Assembly (NCBI GenBank): GCA_009840715.1
Contig: VXNE01000357.1
Span: forward strand, 1-8,584
Origin: Gammaproteobacteria bacterium
Lineage (GTDB): Bacteria > Pseudomonadota > Gammaproteobacteria > Pseudomonadales > Azotimanducaceae
Direction: 5' to 3'
Length of the DNA stretch: 8,584 bases
Shown: in pieces, positions 6,924-8,584 of the stretch
Layout of the letters: each line of letters starts with the position of its first letter
How positions within the stretch are numbered: position 1 is the stretch's first letter
Program-made: the position numbers and the translations under genes
The notes under the pieces: generated by a model
Database searches by the model: none
What the model was told of the DNA's origin: nothing
What the model saw: the letters and a program-made list of their open reading frames with translations, nothing else

Positions 6924-7886
6924 ATGATCGTTGACGCCCAGGGGCGCCGTTTCCGCAACCTCCGGGTGAGCCTCACCGCCGCCTGCAACTACGCGTGCAC
7001 GTACTGCGTGCCCGACGGCAAGCGCCTGCAGGCCGCGGAACGCGAACTCTCCGGGGACGGTCTCGTCCGGGCGGTCCGCCTGCTCATCGCGGCCGCCGGC
7101 ATCGAGAAGCTCCGGATCACCGGCGGCGAACCGTTGCTCTCCCCGAAGTTCGACGTCTTCCTCCCGGCGGTCATGGAACTGCCCCTGTCCGACGTCGCGG
7201 TCACGACTAACGGCCAGTTCCTGCTGCGCAAGGCGCCGCTGATCGTCGATGCGGGGCTGAAACGCGTCAACGTGAGCCTCGACACCCTCGACGCCGACCG
7301 CTTCCGGCACATCGCCCGCTCGGGCGACCTCGCGACCGTGCTCGCCGGCATCGACGCCATGCTCGAGGCCGGGCTCAAGGTGAAGGTCAACATGGTGCCG
7401 ATGCGGACCGCCAACGCCGACCAGATCGTGCCCATGCTCGACTACTGCCTCGACCGCGGCATCGAGCTGCGTTACATCGAGCTCATGAACATGGGCCACC
7501 TGAAGCACGACGCCCGTTACCAGCGCGACTTCATCGGCATGGACGACATCCTCGGCGCCATCGGCGAGTGCTTCGAGTTCACCCGCACCGACGCCCCCTA
7601 CGACTCGACGTCGATCCGCTACCGCGTGCCCGGGCGCGGCCACTTCGGCATCATCGCCAACGAGAGCGAGCCTTTCTGCAGTTCCTGCACTCGCCTGCGC
7701 CTCTCGTCCAACGGCCTCCTCTACGGCTGCCTCTCGAACGCCAGGCACCACGACATCCGCGATCTCCTCGAGGCGCCCGAGCACCTTGCCCTCATGCGGC
7801 TGCAGAGCGTGCTGACCCGCGCGCTCGGCGACAAGCAGTCGGTGTTCACCGGCGAGGTGACCGTGATGAAGTTCATCGGCGGGTGA
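6924..7886 (+). CDS. moaA: MoaA-type radical SAM enzyme (GTP 3',8-cyclase)
   Basis: Radical SAM enzyme of 320 residues. MoaA converts GTP to 3',8-cyclo-7,8-dihydro-GTP, the first step of molybdenum cofactor synthesis. The SAM-binding cluster is Cys21-x3-Cys25-x2-Cys28. The second, MoaA-specific cluster is Cys252, Cys255 and Cys269 in FCSSCTRLRLSSNGLLYGC; the 3 and 14 residue spacings equal those of E. coli MoaA (257, 260, 274). Arg257 and Arg259 correspond to the substrate-contacting arginines in that motif, and the SAM motif ITGGEP is at 65-70. The C-terminus is the Gly-Gly tail (VMKFIGG) that MoaA needs for activity. The N-terminal SLTAACNYACTYC differs from the more usual VTDRCNFRCxYC. ATG 6924 has only GGA about 8 bases upstream. 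It probably shares a transcript with murF and the DUF1285 gene. No moaC, moaD, moaE or mog gene is in the window, so a divergent paralogue cannot be excluded, although all catalytic residues seem present. Confidence 0.88.
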   Translation: MIVDAQGRRFRNLRVSLTAACNYACTYCVPDGKRLQAAERELSGDGLVRAVRLLIAAAGIEKLRITGGEPLLSPKFDVFLPAVMELPLSDVAVTTNGQFLLRKAPLIVDAGLKRVNVSLDTLDADRFRHIARSGDLATVLAGIDAMLEAGLKVKVNMVPMRTANADQIVPMLDYCLDRGIELRYIELMNMGHLKHDARYQRDFIGMDDILGAIGECFEFTRTDAPYDSTSIRYRVPGRGHFGIIANESEPFCSSCTRLRLSSNGLLYGCLSNARHHDIRDLLEAPEHLALMRLQSVLTRALGDKQSVFTGEVTVMKFIGG

Positions 7887-7911
7887 ACTCCGCGCCGGTG
7901 GGCCACCCCCC

Positions 7912-8457
7912 GTGGCCGTCTCCCCCGGCATGAACGCGTTCCAGGCCCTGCTCGACGCCGCCGGCAATCGCCGGCTGCCGCCCGTGCACACCTGGCATCC
8001 CGAACGCGTCGGCGACATCGACATCCGCATTTCGGCAGACGGACGCTGGTTCCACGATGGCGCGGAGATCAAGCGGGAGCGGCTCGTCGCGCTGTTCTCC
8101 ACCGTGCTGCGCCTGGACCACGACGGCTACTGCCTGGTGACACCGGCGGAGAAGCTCCGGATCGTCGTGGAGGACGCGCCGTTCGTGGCGATCGACATGG
8201 AGTCCGACGGGGCAGGACGCGCGCGGCGCCTGATCTTCGCGACCAACGTCGGCGACCATGTGCTCGCCGACGCGGCGCACCCGATCGAGGTCGAGGAGCG
8301 GGCCGGGGAGCCACGTCCCTACGTGACGGTCCGCGCCGGACTGCGCGCCCGCCTGACGCGCAGCGTGTTCTACCGGCTGGTGGAGCTCGGGACGCCGGCG
8401 GGCGAGGAGCTCGAGGTCTGGAGCGCCGGCAGCCGGTTCGTGCTGGGCCTCATGTAG
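7912..8457 (+). CDS. DUF1285 family protein, function unknown
   Basis: 181 residues from GTG 7912, or 175 from ATG 7930. I recognise the proteobacterial DUF1285 family by LPPVHTWHPE (22-31), GDIDIRI (34-40), DGRWFHDG (43-50), LFSTVLR (61-67), YCLVTPAEKLRI (73-84), VEDAPFVAIDM (86-96) and the C-terminal SVFYRLVELG (151-160). Crystal structures of family members exist, but no biochemical role is established that I know of. No signal peptide, membrane segment or metal-binding cysteine cluster is seen, so it is probably cytoplasmic. I keep the GTG because GGTGGG lies 9 bases before it and nothing similar precedes the ATG; the family motifs start after both, so either is possible. It is 25 bases after moaA and the last gene of the murF-moaA row; its stop is immediately followed by a hairpin and a tandem repeat array. 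Confidence 0.85.
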   Translation: MAVSPGMNAFQALLDAAGNRRLPPVHTWHPERVGDIDIRISADGRWFHDGAEIKRERLVALFSTVLRLDHDGYCLVTPAEKLRIVVEDAPFVAIDMESDGAGRARRLIFATNVGDHVLADAAHPIEVEERAGEPRPYVTVRAGLRARLTRSVFYRLVELGTPAGEELEVWSAGSRFVLGLM

Positions 8458-8478
8458 GGGAGGGGCTTGTCCCCTCCC
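8458..8478 (+). terminator. GC hairpin directly after the DUF1285 stop codon
   Basis: GGGAGGGG (8458-8465), loop CTTGT, CCCCTCCC (8471-8478): a perfect 8-base-pair stem starting at the first base after the TAG stop. Position is right for a terminator of the murF-moaA-DUF1285 transcript. The following bases are GTCTCAATTT, so the T-run is short and about 7 bases late, and intrinsic termination would be imperfect. The right arm belongs to the first copy of the tandem repeat; the left arm is partly unique sequence. Confidence 0.45.
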
Positions 8479-8584
8479 GTCTCAATTTCACGCACCGCAC
8501 AAGACGGGCTTGTCCCCTCCCGTCTCAATTTCACGCACCGCACAAGACGGGCTTGTCCCCTCCCGTCTCTACTTCACGCACCGC
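8463..8584. repeat. Tandem array, 43-base period, at least 2.8 copies, truncated by window end
   Basis: Copies begin at 8463, 8506 and 8549. Copies 1 and 2 are identical over all 43 bases. Copy 3 is visible for 36 bases and differs at two positions: CTCAATTTC in copies 1 and 2 reads CTCTACTTC. Each unit begins GGGCTTGTCCCCTCCCGTC and ends CACCGCACAAGAC. At the junctions AGACGGG pairs with CCCGTCT seven bases deep (8502-8525, and 8545-8568), and ACAAG pairs with CTTGT across the shorter ACGGG loop; the two folds are mutually exclusive. There is no variable spacer, so it is not a CRISPR array. No open reading frame of note is seen. The array starts within a few bases of the DUF1285 stop codon. 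Confidence 0.9.

Noticed and set aside
6735..8102. Minus-strand open frame of 455 codons opposite moaA and the 3' end of murF
   Set aside because: It overlaps three well-supported genes and shows no recognisable domain; the low-complexity Glu/Val/His/Ala composition is typical of a shadow frame.
8463..8584. CRISPR array
   Set aside because: The whole 43-base period is repeated without variable spacers, and no cas gene is near. It is a simple tandem array.

Overview
The window is GC-rich bacterial DNA with dense coding, short intergenic gaps and Gram-negative content: an outer-membrane TonB-dependent receptor, a 67K-type SppA protease, MurF, and a DUF1285 protein, a family I know mainly from Gammaproteobacteria and Alphaproteobacteria. 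I infer a proteobacterium, probably gammaproteobacterial and possibly an uncultured marine or environmental lineage; the genus cannot be read from the sequence. I see no rRNA or tRNA gene, insertion sequence, phage gene, defence system or CRISPR array.

Layout. (1) Positions 2-937, plus strand: C-terminal part of a TonB-dependent receptor, cut by the left edge. (2) It converges with a minus-strand block of three genes: sppA (5307-3496), then, after 91 bases, an amidase-signature hydrolase (3404-1998), then, after 25 bases, a MetX-like alpha/beta hydrolase (1972-971). (3) A divergent intergenic region of about 200 bases (5308-5507) separates sppA from a plus-strand block: murF (5508-6878), a moaA-type radical SAM gene (6924-7886) and a DUF1285 gene (7912-8457), with gaps of 45 and 25 bases. 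(4) Directly after the last stop codon are a strong GC hairpin and a tandem array with a 43-base period, which runs off the right edge.

How the genes may work together. Receptor, amidase and hydrolase could form a small uptake-and-hydrolysis set: import of a ligand across the outer membrane and cleavage of amide and ester bonds in the cytoplasm. That is inference from proximity. SppA clears signal peptides and membrane-protein fragments. MurF adds D-Ala-D-Ala to the peptidoglycan precursor, and MoaA makes the first molybdenum-cofactor intermediate. Neither murF nor moaA is beside its usual partners (the dcw cluster; other moa/moe genes), so the murF-moaA-DUF1285 row is an unusual combination.

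The least explained items are the 43-base tandem array with its competing hairpins, the orphan murF-moaA-DUF1285 cluster, and the amidase/MetX-like pair of unknown substrate. I see no clearly new multi-gene system; the genes are recognisable families in a somewhat unusual arrangement.
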